Source: Corallococcus terminator (GTDB taxonomy: Bacteria > Myxococcota > Myxococcia > Myxococcales > Myxococcaceae). From it: 38,686 bases of DNA. The translations under genes were made by a program, and so were the position numbers. The DNA lies in assembly GCF_003611635.1 (NCBI RefSeq), contig NZ_RAVZ01000048.1, positions 1-38,686 of the forward strand, given 5' to 3'. The notes under the pieces were generated by a model. It had not been told where the DNA came from. It searched no databases and saw nothing but the letters and a program-made list of their open reading frames with translations. Shown here piece by piece: positions 1-7,576 of this stretch. Position 1 is the stretch's first letter. Each line of letters begins with the position of its first letter.

Positions 1-288
1 ACCCATTCCCACCCCGACACGGAAGTCCTTCCCGCAGAAGAGCGCCACCACCACGCCCTGGAGCAACAGCTCGGTTCCCGCGAAGACGCCTGCCGCGCAG
101 CAGCCGGCCCACGGAATGTCCCCCAGCTCCCTCCGGACCGCGGCCGCGAAGCATTCCGCGTCGTACTGGTCCGTGCACAGGACGAGGGCGAAGGTGGGGG
201 CCTCTGCTCCTCGCAGCGCCTGTTGGCACGCTTCGCGAGAGGCAGCTTCGCAATCCGGCGAGCTGCTCTTTCCAGTCTGGATCCGCAT
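1..288 (-). CDS. FIST N-domain protein, N-terminal part (runs off the window)
   Basis: The minus strand reads openly from an ATG at 288 to base 1, giving 96 codons with no stop. A GGAG sequence sits about 8 bases before the ATG, which supports this start. The peptide contains APTFALVLCTDQYD, then IPWAGCCAAGVFAG, then VVVALFCGKDFRVGVG. This is the order seen in FIST N domains: a beta strand of the 'lalvF' type, a Tyr-Asp, a 'vplvGcstaG' glycine turn, and a strand followed by a basic region. FIST domains are ligand-sensing modules, often coupled to signalling outputs, but the rest of the protein lies outside the window. The neighbouring hydrolase gene is divergent, so the roughly 130 bases between them should hold both promoters. 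Confidence 0.72.
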   Translation of the reverse strand, partial: MRIQTGKSSSPDCEAASREACQQALRGAEAPTFALVLCTDQYDAECFAAAVRRELGDIPWAGCCAAGVFAGTELLLQGVVVALFCGKDFRVGVGMG

Positions 289-420
289 GGACTCCAGAAT
301 CGATATGCACTGAGGGACGCGCTCGCAGGAGTCGACGGCTTCGTTCGCGCCTCGCCCACCAGGATGGCAGCGCCTGTTCGCCCCTTCCGCCTATGCTCGC
401 GGCACCAGGAGAAGCTGCCA

Positions 421-1206
421 ATGGCGCTGGAGCTGCGAATCGCCTCGTACAACATCCTCGCGGACGCCTACGTCAAGCCCGAGTGGTTCCCGCACACGCC
501 CGCGGACCTCCTCCGTCCGCGGGGGCGCCAGGAGGCGTTGGCCCGCCGGATCGCGGGGCTGGACGCGGACATCGTCTGCCTGCAGGAGGTGGAGCCCGAC
601 TGCTTCGCCGCGCTCCAGCAGGCGATGGAGGCGCGCGGGTACTCGGGCGTACTGGCCCTGAAGCAACAGGGCCGGCCTGATGGCTGCGCGGTGTTCCACC
701 GGCTGGAGCGTTGCCTCGGCCACCGGGCCCATTACTTCAGGGACCGGCTGGAGGACGGGCGCATTTCGGGGCACCTGGCGCTGGTCGTGGACTTCGATGT
801 CGGAGGGGACCGGCTGCGCGTGGCGTGCACGCACCTGCGCTGGGACCGGCCGGACAGGCCCCTGGAGCAACACCAGGGGATGCAGGAGGCGACCGAGCTG
901 CTCGAGGAGTTCGTCCGGGGGGACCCGGAGGCCCTGTGGGTCGTGTGCGGCGACTTCAACGCACAGCCCGGGGAACCACTGGTCCGAGCGTTCGCGGCGG
1001 CCGGGCTGCTCGACGCCTATGAGGGGCGGCACCAGCCGACCTGCAACGCGAACGACAGGGCCAAGGCGATCGACTTCATCTTCCACTCCCGCGCGCTGCG
1101 GGCGCAGCCGGACCGGTTGCCGGAGCTGGATGACCGTACGCCCATGCCGTCGGTAACCGAGCCCTCGGATCACCTGCCGATCGCCGCGCGGCTGCTGCGC
1201 CCCTGA
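421..1206 (+). CDS. endonuclease/exonuclease/phosphatase family hydrolase
   Basis: This 261-residue protein has the metal-dependent EEP (DNase I-like) fold in full. An early Asn lies in IASYNILAD (N11). The catalytic metal-binding Glu is in CLQEVEP (E56). The Asp/Asn pair is in VVCGDFNAQPGEP (about 178-180). IDFIF precedes the final SDHLPIAARL motif (Asp/His about 250). The start at 421 has a GGAG upstream, and the longer upstream reading is not needed for the fold. The wording SYNILAD and the SDHLP ending most resemble the CCR4/nocturnin-like branch of the superfamily, whose members act on nucleic acid or nucleotide phosphates. The substrate here cannot be read from sequence. There is no signal peptide, so it is probably cytoplasmic. 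It stands alone, with the PadR operon following after about 120 bases. Confidence 0.88.
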   Translation: MALELRIASYNILADAYVKPEWFPHTPADLLRPRGRQEALARRIAGLDADIVCLQEVEPDCFAALQQAMEARGYSGVLALKQQGRPDGCAVFHRLERCLGHRAHYFRDRLEDGRISGHLALVVDFDVGGDRLRVACTHLRWDRPDRPLEQHQGMQEATELLEEFVRGDPEALWVVCGDFNAQPGEPLVRAFAAAGLLDAYEGRHQPTCNANDRAKAIDFIFHSRALRAQPDRLPELDDRTPMPSVTEPSDHLPIAARLLRP

Positions 1207-1288
1207 ACCGCCGCCTCTGCTTGCCTGGGCGATGGTGGCCAGGCGTGAAGGGGTACACCCGTACGAGCGCATAAAGGCTTGGCGGCCG

Positions 1289-1309
1289 GATATATCAGCC
1301 TGATATATC
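1289..1309. promoter_or_regulatory. perfect 10-bp inverted repeat, likely PadR operator
   Basis: GATATATCAG and CTGATATATC flank a single central C, forming a perfect inverted repeat. It stands out as an AT island in a GC-rich genome and ends 18 bases before the ATG of the PadR gene. PadR regulators commonly repress their own operon by binding AT-rich palindromes, so an autoregulatory site is the natural reading. The TATAT core could also overlap the -10 element. Confidence 0.65.
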
Positions 1310-1327
1310 GCCGTGGAGGAGGTTGCC

Positions 1328-1915
1328 ATGGCGAGGGAGAGCACCTGTCGGTTCGCCATCCTGGGGATGCTGTGCCGGGAGCCGATGAGCGGATACGACC
1401 TGCGAAGCGCCATCGAGCGGTCCGTGGGGCACTTCTGGCAGGAGAGCTACGGCAACCTGTACCCGACGCTGAAGCAGATGGCGCAGGAGCACCTGGTCGA
1501 GCTCGAACCGGAGGAGCCCTCGCGGGGCGGACGGGTCCGGAAGGCGTACCGGGTGACGGAGGCGGGGCGGACGGCGCTCGCGCAATGGCTGAGGCGGCCG
1601 GTGCTCCCCCACGTCGAGCGCAACGAGCTGTTGCTCAAGCTCTTCTTCGGGGCCCAGGTGGGACCCACGGACTCCCTGGCCCAGGTGGAGCGCAGCCGCT
1701 CCGAAGCGGAGGGACTGCTGGCGGCGCTTCGCCTCATTGACGAGAACGTCCGCCACTCCCGGGGAGACGACCCGGAGCGGCCCTACTGGCATCTGTCCAT
1801 TCGCGCGGGGCTGCTCGGGCTGGAGGCGCACCTGCGCTGGTGTGACGAGGCGCGAGAGGCGCTCCAGCGGATGGAGCGGACACCCGGTTCGACGAAGAAG
1901 AGGAAGGCGAAATGA
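1328..1915 (+). CDS. PadR family transcriptional regulator
   Basis: This 195-residue protein begins with a PadR winged helix. CRFAILGMLCREPMSGYDL is followed by FWQESYGNLYPTLKQM, the characteristic family motif, and RKAYRVTEAGRTAL (the wing). A C-terminal helical dimerisation part then follows, with LLLKLFFGAQ and an arginine-rich helix, typical of the longer PadR subgroup. I chose the ATG at 1328 because a strong GGAGGAGG lies 6 bases upstream. The GTG at 1313 would place the ribosome site inside the gene. The stop overlaps the next start (ATGA), so it is translationally coupled to the acyltransferase-like gene and presumably controls it. The inducer is unknown. Confidence 0.93.
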   Translation: MARESTCRFAILGMLCREPMSGYDLRSAIERSVGHFWQESYGNLYPTLKQMAQEHLVELEPEEPSRGGRVRKAYRVTEAGRTALAQWLRRPVLPHVERNELLLKLFFGAQVGPTDSLAQVERSRSEAEGLLAALRLIDENVRHSRGDDPERPYWHLSIRAGLLGLEAHLRWCDEAREALQRMERTPGSTKKRKAK

Positions 1916-3495
1916 GCGGTCATCCGGATGAAGGAGCGCGGCGTCTGCCCATGTTCATGCCGTGGCTCGCCCTGGGCGTGGGCAGCGGACTGTTGCTGTT
2001 GCTGAACACGGAGTGGGCCGTGCTGCCCGGCTGGTGGATGGGCGCCCTGTTCCTCTACTTCTCCCGGCGGCAGCGCCCCGTGGTGGGCTTCGTGGGGCTC
2101 CTGGTGGCCAACACCGTCGCCGCTGGCGTGGCGAACCTGGGGGTGTTCCCGGGCTCCGCCGAGAGCGCCTTTGGCATGGCCCTGGGGGGCGCCGTCGTCG
2201 TCGCGGGGGGATACCTGGCGGACCGGCTCATCGTGGGGCCGCGGGGCTCCTTCGCGGGGACGCTCTTCCTGCCGGCGGCGATGACGGGGGTGGAGTACTT
2301 CAGCAGCCTGGGCAACCCGTTCGGCACCTGGGGCGTGCTGGCCTACACCCAGGCCCGGGTGCCGGTGCTGGTGCAGCTCGTGTCGGTGACGGGGTTGTGG
2401 GGCCTGACGTTCGTCCTGGTGTGGTTCGCCACCGTGGCCAACTGGGCCCTCGAGCACCGGGAGGCGGGGCGTCGCGTCCTGCCCGGGGTGGCGGTGTACG
2501 CGGCCGCGCTGGCGGCCATCCTCGGCTTCGGCGCGCTGCGGCTCGCGGGCGCGGGGAGCGTGGGCAAGCCCGTCCAGGTGGCGGGCATCACCGTGGCGGG
2601 GGAGCTGGCCACGGGCCGCGAGGCCGGGTTGTCCCGGCTCATGAAGGGCGAGGCCTTTGGCGATGAGGACTGGCGCGCCTTCGCCGAGGCCTCGCGCGGG
2701 GTGAACGAGGAGCTGCTGCGCCTGTCGGAGCGGGAGGCCGCGAGCGGGGCGAAGCTCCTCCTCTGGTCCGAGGGGAACGCGGTGGTGCTGGCCGGGGAGC
2801 TGGAGGCGCTCGTCGCGCGGGGGAGCGCGCTGGCGCGCGAGCGGGGCGTGTGGCTGGGCATGTCGGTGGCGAGCTTCACGCCCGAGGTGGAGCGGCTGCT
2901 GCGCAACGAGCTCATCCTGGTGGGGCCGGACGGCGCGGTGGCGTGGCGCTACGTGAAGTCCCGGCCGGTGCCAGGGTGGGAGGCGGAGCACTCCCTTCCG
3001 GGCAGCCCGGAGCCGGCGGTGGGCCCGGCCTCCGGCGTGGGAATCCTGGGGGGCGCCATCTGCTTTGACGGAGACTTCCCGGGGGTGTTCGCCAGCGCCT
3101 CGGAGCGCGGGCTTGAGCTGCTCCTGCTGCCGTCGAGCGACTGGGAGGGCATCAGCCCGCTGCACACGCGGCAGGCGGTGTTCCGCGCGGTGGAGCAAGG
3201 CTTCAGCATGGTGCGCCAGGTCAACCAGGGGCTCTCCGTGGCGGTGGACGGCTACGGGCGTGTGTATGGCGAATTGGATCACTTCACAGCGCAGGAGCGG
3301 GTGCTGCGCGCGGAGCTGCCGGTGGGGCGGGTGTCCACGCTCTATGCGCGCATCGGAGACGCGGTGGGTGTGCTCTCCGGACTGGCGGCGCTGGGATGGG
3401 TGCTTCAGGCCTCCCTTCGCGGGCTCGTCGCGCGGCGGCGAAGCGCCGCCACGGAGCCAACAGGACCGACACCCCACACTCCTGCCACGCCCTGA
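1912..3495 (+). CDS. lnt: apolipoprotein N-acyltransferase-like membrane protein (CN hydrolase)
   Basis: This 527-residue protein has several hydrophobic segments in the first 200 residues, then a carbon-nitrogen hydrolase domain. Lnt moves a fatty acyl chain from phospholipid to the N-terminal Cys of lipoproteins on the periplasmic face of the inner membrane. The expected Glu-Lys-Cys triad is visible: Glu in LLWSEGN (about 287), Lys in YVKSRPVPGWE (about 349) and Cys384 in GGAICFDGDFPG. The segment NPFGTWGVLAYTQ followed by LVQLVSVTGLWGLTF matches the Lnt membrane region. A final hydrophobic stretch lies before the Arg-rich tail. It overlaps the PadR gene by 4 bases, which is unusual because lnt is normally constitutive. 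This may therefore be a second, regulated paralogue with altered substrate preference. The family call is firm; its being the housekeeping enzyme is not. Confidence 0.85.
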   Translation: MSGHPDEGARRLPMFMPWLALGVGSGLLLLLNTEWAVLPGWWMGALFLYFSRRQRPVVGFVGLLVANTVAAGVANLGVFPGSAESAFGMALGGAVVVAGGYLADRLIVGPRGSFAGTLFLPAAMTGVEYFSSLGNPFGTWGVLAYTQARVPVLVQLVSVTGLWGLTFVLVWFATVANWALEHREAGRRVLPGVAVYAAALAAILGFGALRLAGAGSVGKPVQVAGITVAGELATGREAGLSRLMKGEAFGDEDWRAFAEASRGVNEELLRLSEREAASGAKLLLWSEGNAVVLAGELEALVARGSALARERGVWLGMSVASFTPEVERLLRNELILVGPDGAVAWRYVKSRPVPGWEAEHSLPGSPEPAVGPASGVGILGGAICFDGDFPGVFASASERGLELLLLPSSDWEGISPLHTRQAVFRAVEQGFSMVRQVNQGLSVAVDGYGRVYGELDHFTAQERVLRAELPVGRVSTLYARIGDAVGVLSGLAALGWVLQASLRGLVARRRSAATEPTGPTPHTPATP

Positions 3496-3596
3496 AGTCA
3501 CGGTCCCCTCGCACCGGCTGGCGGAACATCCCCTGCCCCGACCCGGTAGGATTCGGGCCTTGGAGCCTGGATGTGTTTCAGGACGAAGAGGGGAAC

Positions 3597-5120
3597 ATGC
3601 AATCGCGGATGAAGTCGTGGGGAGGGATGCGGGGGGGCCTGTCGTTGGTGGTGGCCCTGCTGCTGACGGGCTGTGGATCCTCCGAAAGCCCGTCGGGCCC
3701 CGTGCCGGATGCCGGCACGCAGGTGGATGCCGGCACGCAGGTGGATGCCGGCACGGATGCGGGCGTCGCGAACGACGCGGGAACGGCTGACAGCGGCGTG
3801 GCGGAAGGCCCGCCCTGCGAAAAGACCCAGGGCGTGTGCGCGGGGGCGAAGCGGGCGTGGGTGGATGGCGCCTACGAGCCTGTCTGCACAGCGCGCTCCT
3901 ATGGCGCGGCCTACGAGGCGTCGGAGGCGCGCTGCGATGGATTGGACAACGACTGTGACGGGGTGACGGACCCGACGACGCGGGCGGATGCCGCGCCGAT
4001 GCAGTGGGCTCCTTCCGAAAGCTGGGTGGACAGCCTGCCCGTGGAAGGGGGCTTCCTGCTGGTCTCCTCCGACGGCCTGGCGGCCCTCCAGCTCCTCCGG
4101 TTCGACACGGCCCTGACGCTGCGGAGCACGGTGAACCTGCCGCTGGCGCCTGCTCCCCTTCGCGTGACCGGGGCCCGGTTGGTGCGCACCGCGCGCGGGC
4201 CGGCGCTCTTCTTCATCGCGCTGTATTCCCAGCCGGACGACCTCGTCCAGGGGCGCCTCGTGCAACTCGATGAGCTGGGCGCGCCCGTCGCCTCCCCCGA
4301 GGGCGTCGTCCTCTTCGAAGGGCCCCAGACCTGGGCGTCGGGGCACGTGGCCGCATCCATGGAGGGTGAGCGGCTCGCGGTGGTCTGGACCTGGGGTCTC
4401 GCGGGTGCCCGCGAAGTGCAGGGCATGACCGTGGACGCCGCCGGTCAGGTCCTGTCAGCCCCCCGCGTGGTGCACCGGTCGGACTCCCTCAACCTCTCTG
4501 GTGCGGAGGTGCTGGCCCTGGAGGATGGAGGCTTCCTGGTGAAGGCCCTCGAGAACACTGACTCGTTCGATGACACGCGCGTCTGGCTGCGGCGTCATGA
4601 CCGCGACCTCCTCGCCGTGGGGGATGAGCGGATCCTCACCGTGAAGTATGGGGCCCTTCCCCAACTGCTGCTGACGGCCCCCGAGGAAGAGGGCGGCGTG
4701 CGAGCGCCGACGCTGCTCTACCGTGAGCCGAATGGATTCAATCCCCGGCTGCTGCAGGTGCGGTCCCTCTTCAACGAGGGCACGCCCGAGACGCTGACCG
4801 CCACGACGCAGAGCCAGACCCCCCTGTTTGGCGCCACGATGACCTCACGGGGGCTCCAACTGGCCTGGCTCTCCATGCTCTCCGTCCCTGGCTCCGGCCA
4901 GGATGCCTCGTTCGCCTGGGAGGGCCGGCTCTGGGGCCGGAGCCCGTCAGGTGTCGTGACGGATTGGACTCCCGGCACCAATCCCATCCCCCTCCACGTC
5001 ACCGCGTCCTGGGTGCGGCTGCATGAGCTGCCGGGGCATCAGTTGGGAGCGCTCATGATGACCGCCACGGACAACCCCAGGACCTACACCCTGCGGTCCC
5101 TCCGTTACTGCGCCCCGTGA
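3597..5120 (+). CDS. MopE-motif lipoprotein
   Basis: This 507-residue exported protein has a basic start, a hydrophobic stretch and the lipobox LLTGC (C26), so it is probably anchored in a membrane by lipidation. After the Cys comes a low-complexity linker of repeated D-A-G-T-Q-V units, encoded by near-identical 18-base repeats at about 3705-3760. A Cys-rich part then includes CDGLDNDCDGVTDP, the signature of MopE-like putative metal-binding repeats common in myxobacteria. The remaining 350 residues look like a beta-rich, propeller-type domain with recurring hydrophobic strands, but I recognise no catalytic motif. The ATG at 3597 has AGAGGGG upstream; an internal ATG at 3609 is a weaker alternative. 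Its surface role is unknown. Confidence 0.8.
   Translation: MQSRMKSWGGMRGGLSLVVALLLTGCGSSESPSGPVPDAGTQVDAGTQVDAGTDAGVANDAGTADSGVAEGPPCEKTQGVCAGAKRAWVDGAYEPVCTARSYGAAYEASEARCDGLDNDCDGVTDPTTRADAAPMQWAPSESWVDSLPVEGGFLLVSSDGLAALQLLRFDTALTLRSTVNLPLAPAPLRVTGARLVRTARGPALFFIALYSQPDDLVQGRLVQLDELGAPVASPEGVVLFEGPQTWASGHVAASMEGERLAVVWTWGLAGAREVQGMTVDAAGQVLSAPRVVHRSDSLNLSGAEVLALEDGGFLVKALENTDSFDDTRVWLRRHDRDLLAVGDERILTVKYGALPQLLLTAPEEEGGVRAPTLLYREPNGFNPRLLQVRSLFNEGTPETLTATTQSQTPLFGATMTSRGLQLAWLSMLSVPGSGQDASFAWEGRLWGRSPSGVVTDWTPGTNPIPLHVTASWVRLHELPGHQLGALMMTATDNPRTYTLRSLRYCAP
3709..3756 (+). repeat. short in-gene tandem repeat (Asp-Ala-Gly linker)
   Basis: Successive copies of an 18-base unit (GTGGATGCCGGCACGCAG) encode the D-A-G-T-Q-V linker just after the lipoprotein cysteine. 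Such repeats can change copy number by slippage and alter linker length. Confidence 0.6.
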
Positions 5121-5126
5121 TGCTCG

Positions 5127-5279
5127 GTGGGCGCGATTCACGCCAGCGCCACCACGGAGGACCTGATGCGGCTGGCGGACGCGATTGCCGTCGCCAACGA
5201 AGCCCACCACGGCACCCTGCTCGCGGAGAGCCAACCCGGGCAGGGTGCGACGTTCATTGTGGAGTTGCCTGCTTCTTGA
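5127..5279 (+). pseudogene. histidine-kinase C-terminal remnant
   Basis: Directly after the stop of the MopE-motif lipoprotein, and in the same frame, 50 codons read to TGA at 5277. The last part is GTLLAESQPGQGATFIVELP. This matches the end of the HATPase_c domain of sensor kinases (G-x-hydrophobic-x-x-x-S-x-x-G-x-G-[AS]-x-F-x-[VI]-x-L-P). Nothing upstream supplies the rest of the ATPase or the phosphoacceptor domain, so this is the tail of a lost kinase gene and not a functional ORF. Confidence 0.6.
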
Positions 5280-5294
5280 GCACACCCAAGAAGC
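5271..5294. terminator. 8-bp stem hairpin between convergent reading frames
   Basis: GCTTCTTG and CAAGAAGC form a perfect 8-bp stem around an 8-base loop. It overlaps the end of the kinase remnant and lies just beyond the stop of the convergent putative immunity gene, where a bidirectional terminator would be expected. There is no long T tract, so intrinsic termination is uncertain. Confidence 0.4.
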
Positions 5295-5305
5295 AACACG
5301 GGTCC

Positions 5306-5596
5306 TCAGTAGACGCCATCATCCGGGGCCTTGCCGTCCACATCCGGAACGATAACCGAGAACTTGACCTGCTCCGGAGTGCAGCACTCCTCGAACGACC
5401 AGCAATAAAAACAGTCGCCGATGCGCCCTTCCTTGCGAACATACGCGGCGAGTTCGTCTCCATTGCCGAAGACCCTGCGCGCGGGCGCCCTCGATCCTCG
5501 ATAGAAGTAGTGTGCAACAATCAGATCCGACGCACTGTCGATGAATCGCGACCAGTCTTCCAGGTCGGATTCTTTCAAGATTCTCAGTTCGACCAT
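5306..5596 (-). CDS. putative immunity protein paired with a truncated toxin
   Basis: This 96-residue acidic protein begins MVELRILKESDLEDW and contains GDCFYCWSFEECC and FSVIVPDVDG. I do not recognise the family. The immunity call rests on context. Its ATG at 5596 overlaps the stop codon of an upstream reading frame that looks like the C-terminal end of a toxin (ATG GTC GAA CTG A against TGG TCG AAC TGA), a typical toxin-immunity coupling. GGGAGG lies upstream. The Cys-rich centre (three Cys in about 12 residues) is unusual for a cytoplasmic protein. Local base composition is less GC-rich than its neighbours, suggesting acquisition. Confidence 0.6.
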   Translation of the reverse strand: MVELRILKESDLEDWSRFIDSASDLIVAHYFYRGSRAPARRVFGNGDELAAYVRKEGRIGDCFYCWSFEECCTPEQVKFSVIVPDVDGKAPDDGVY

Positions 5597-5736
5597 GCCA
5601 TGCCTCCCGGGTCCAGGGGGTTCAGCAGAATCTTCCAATTGAATTTCCAGGCAACCTTCGCAGCAATCGCGGCAACGCCCTGCCCCATGTTCGTGTCCGC
5701 AAACACCGCCTTCTCCTTGTTCGAAGGAGCGTATGC
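5584..5736 (-). pseudogene. toxin C-terminal stub, truncated at a dispersed repeat
   Basis: Fifty codons read from 5736 down to a TGA at 5584-5586. The peptide includes NKEKAVFADTNMGQG, AAKVAWKFNWKILLNP and a final LDPGGMAWSN. It has the mixed charged and aromatic composition of a small toxin domain, but I cannot name its family. It has no start or upstream domain: the frame meets repeat copy A exactly at its 5' edge. The stop overlaps the start of the downstream putative immunity gene. Confidence 0.5.
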
Positions 5737-5786
5737 GTATCGGCGGGATGGAGACCCTGTGGCGGGTGAGGGCTGGAGCGGAGGAG
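5735..5786 (+). repeat. dispersed 52-bp repeat, copy A
   Basis: Starts GCGTATCGGCGGGATGGAG and ends GCTGGAGCGGAGGAG. It matches copy B at 8254-8305 over the full 52 bases with about three substitutions and no gap, in the same orientation. It lies between the toxin stub and the stop of the LysR gene. Confidence 0.8.
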
Positions 5787-5790
5787 TGCG

Positions 5791-6693
5791 TCATGCCCGC
5801 GAGCCGATGCGCTTGCGCAGTCGCTCGGCGGCGAAGTCCAGGAAGGCCGCCGCCGCCCGACGCTGGGGGCCCGGCAGGTGGACGAGGTGCACCGGAACAG
5901 GCTCCGACTCGAACGGCTCAAGCACCACGCGCAGCCGCTTGTCCGCGAGCAGCGAGTCCACCTGATAGGAGAGGACCCGCACGAGCCCCACGCCGGCCAG
6001 CGCGGCTTCGATGGCCGCCTGGGCCGTGTTGACGATCAGCCGTGGATGCACGGCGACGCCTCGCTCCCGCCTTCCGCCGCTCGGGAAGGACCACCGGTCC
6101 GCGATGGGGGTCGTGGTCGTGAACGCGATGCAGGCGTGGCGGGCCAGCGCCTCCGGCTCCTTCGGCACGCCCGCGCGTTTCAAGTACGCCGGACTCGCGC
6201 AGAGGATGGACCGCACGTGGCCGACCCCGCGGGCCCGCAGAGCCGAGTCGGAGAGCGCGCCGATGCGCACGCCCAGGTCCATGCCCTCCTCCGCCAGTGA
6301 CACCACGCGATCGAGCAGGGTGAGTCGCAGGTCCAGTTGGGGATGGGCCTCCAGGAACTCCGCCACCACGGGCACGAGGTGGAGCTGGCCGAACAGCACC
6401 GACGCCGTCACGGACAGCGTGCCGCGCAGCTCGGCCCGGGCGTCCGAGGGCGCTTCGAGGAGATCGAACTCCGCCAGCGCCCGGCGGCTGCGTTCAAGGT
6501 AGCGCTCCCCTTCCCCCGTGAGCGAGACGGACCGGGTGGTCCGGTTCAGCAGGCGCGTGCCCAGCCGCTTCTCCAGCGCGGCGACGGCGCGGGTGACGCT
6601 CTGCGGGGAACGTGAGTGGGCGCGCGCCGCCTCGATGAAGCTTCCCAGGCTCGCGACGGACACGAAGAGGCGCCACTCCCCGACTCGATCCAT
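5791..6693 (-). CDS. LysR family transcriptional regulator
   Basis: This 300-residue regulator has the normal LysR length. An N-terminal helix-turn-helix (residues about 5-60) contains FVSVASLGSFIEAAR, SPQSVTRAVAALEKRLGTRLLNRTTR and SLTGEG. A substrate-binding-like effector domain follows, with GTLSVTASVLFGQLHLVP and DLGVRIGALSDS. The pattern fits the CrgA/DmlR-like subgroup. It is divergent from the pyridoxamine-oxidase-like gene across about 130 bases, the classical arrangement for LysR control of a neighbouring enzyme, so that gene is the likely target. The ligand is unknown. The coding region ends four bases after repeat copy A. Confidence 0.93.
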   Translation of the reverse strand: MDRVGEWRLFVSVASLGSFIEAARAHSRSPQSVTRAVAALEKRLGTRLLNRTTRSVSLTGEGERYLERSRRALAEFDLLEAPSDARAELRGTLSVTASVLFGQLHLVPVVAEFLEAHPQLDLRLTLLDRVVSLAEEGMDLGVRIGALSDSALRARGVGHVRSILCASPAYLKRAGVPKEPEALARHACIAFTTTTPIADRWSFPSGGRRERGVAVHPRLIVNTAQAAIEAALAGVGLVRVLSYQVDSLLADKRLRVVLEPFESEPVPVHLVHLPGPQRRAAAAFLDFAAERLRKRIGSRA

Positions 6694-6738
6694 TGTTCCA
6701 CCTCCTGGAATACTGTTACCACGGATGCGCCATTGTTG
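6690..6738. promoter_or_regulatory. divergent LysR promoter region with repeated CCATTGTT
   Basis: CCATTGTT occurs at 6690-6697, overlapping the regulator's start codon, and again at 6730-6737, exactly 40 bases away, close to four helical turns. Paired sites one or more turns apart suit LysR tetramer binding, but the motif is short and could be chance. Confidence 0.3.
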
Positions 6739-6824
6739 ACGGAGTGGGAGGTCCGTACCTTGGGTTTACGGTCGCAGTGCTGGCGGCCGCCACCCCACCG
6801 CCGGAAACCTGGAGGTTCTTGTCC

Positions 6825-7469
6825 ATGAAACCCATCTCAAGTGATGTGGCCTTCTCCCCGGCGGTGAAGCAGGTGCAGGGCGAGCGCGGCTCCAGGGCGG
6901 CGTATGCCCGGATGGAGCGCGCCGGGGGCTTCGAGACCGAGGTGACGGAGAGCCTGCGCGAGTTCCTGGCGCAGGTGGACACGGGGTTCCTGGCCACCGC
7001 GAGCGCGGATGGACAGCCCTACGTCCAGCATCGAGGAGGCCTCCGAGGCTTCATCCAGGCGCTCGATGATCACACGCTCGGGTTCGTCGATTTCGTGGGC
7101 AACCGCCAGTACGTCTCGACGGGCAACCTGTCGGAGAACAATCGGGTCTGCCTCTTCCTCATGGACTACGCGCACCAGCGCCGCGTCAAGGTCTGGGGCA
7201 CGGCGCGCGCCGTCCCCGCGACGGACGCACTGCTGGCCCGGTTCACCCCCACGGAGCCCCGGGCGCGCCCCGAACAGATCATCCTCATCACGGTGAGCGC
7301 CTGGGACGTGAACTGCCCGAAGCACATTCCCCAGAAGCTCGATGCCTCCGAGGTGGCCCAGGCGCTTCAGCGACTGGAGAAGCGCATCGCGGGGCTGGAA
7401 GCCGAGAACCGCGACCTCAAGGCGACGCTCCAACTCCGCGATGCAAAGCCAGGGGTTGGACCCGGATAG
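6825..7469 (+). CDS. pyridoxamine 5'-phosphate oxidase-like FMN-binding protein
   Basis: This 214-residue protein has a split-barrel flavin-reductase/PNPOx-like domain. FLAQVDTGFLATASADGQPYVQHRGG is followed by LGFVDFVGNRQYVSTGNLSENN and RVKVWGTAR, the usual strand order of the family. The last 40 residues form a heptad-like helix (LQRLEKRIAGLEAENRDLK) that could dimerise. The ATG at 6825 has GGAGG 9 bases upstream. Members bind FMN or related cofactors and act in redox or detoxification reactions, but the substrate cannot be read here. It probably does not make pyridoxal phosphate itself, since the sequence belongs to the looser family. The divergent LysR regulator probably controls it. Confidence 0.85.
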   Translation: MKPISSDVAFSPAVKQVQGERGSRAAYARMERAGGFETEVTESLREFLAQVDTGFLATASADGQPYVQHRGGLRGFIQALDDHTLGFVDFVGNRQYVSTGNLSENNRVCLFLMDYAHQRRVKVWGTARAVPATDALLARFTPTEPRARPEQIILITVSAWDVNCPKHIPQKLDASEVAQALQRLEKRIAGLEAENRDLKATLQLRDAKPGVGPG

Positions 7470-7543
7470 AGGTTGTCGGTGCTGCGCGGATGGAACTCGT
7501 CGAAGGTGTTGAAGGACGCCACCTCCTGGGGACTCTCGGGGGT

Positions 7544-7566
7544 GCGTATCAGCGGGATGGAGACCC
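7544..7566 (+). repeat. dispersed repeat, partial copy C
   Basis: GCGTATCAGCGGGATGGAGACCC matches the first 23 bases of copy A with one substitution, then diverges. It lies beyond the 3' end of the small lipoprotein operon. Confidence 0.55.
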
Positions 7567-7576
7567 GTGAGCGACC

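Noticed and set aside
391-1413. Long minus-strand frame opposite the EEP hydrolase and PadR gene
   Set aside because: It is an antisense shadow rich in Arg, Pro and Gly with no ribosome site; the plus-strand frames hold the recognisable motifs.
1783-3501. 572-codon minus-strand frame
   Set aside because: It is the mirror of the Lnt-like gene's high-GC codons; composition is His/Arg/Pro-rich with no domain.
6736-6764. Sigma-70-type promoter starting TTGACG before the oxidoreductase gene
   Set aside because: The -35 is good, but no -10-like hexamer lies at 16-18 bases spacing.
7470-7543. Minus-strand peptide EVASFNTFDEFHPRSTDN next to repeat copy C
   Set aside because: Protein-like but too short, with no start or stop that fits; it may be a remnant at the repeat edge.
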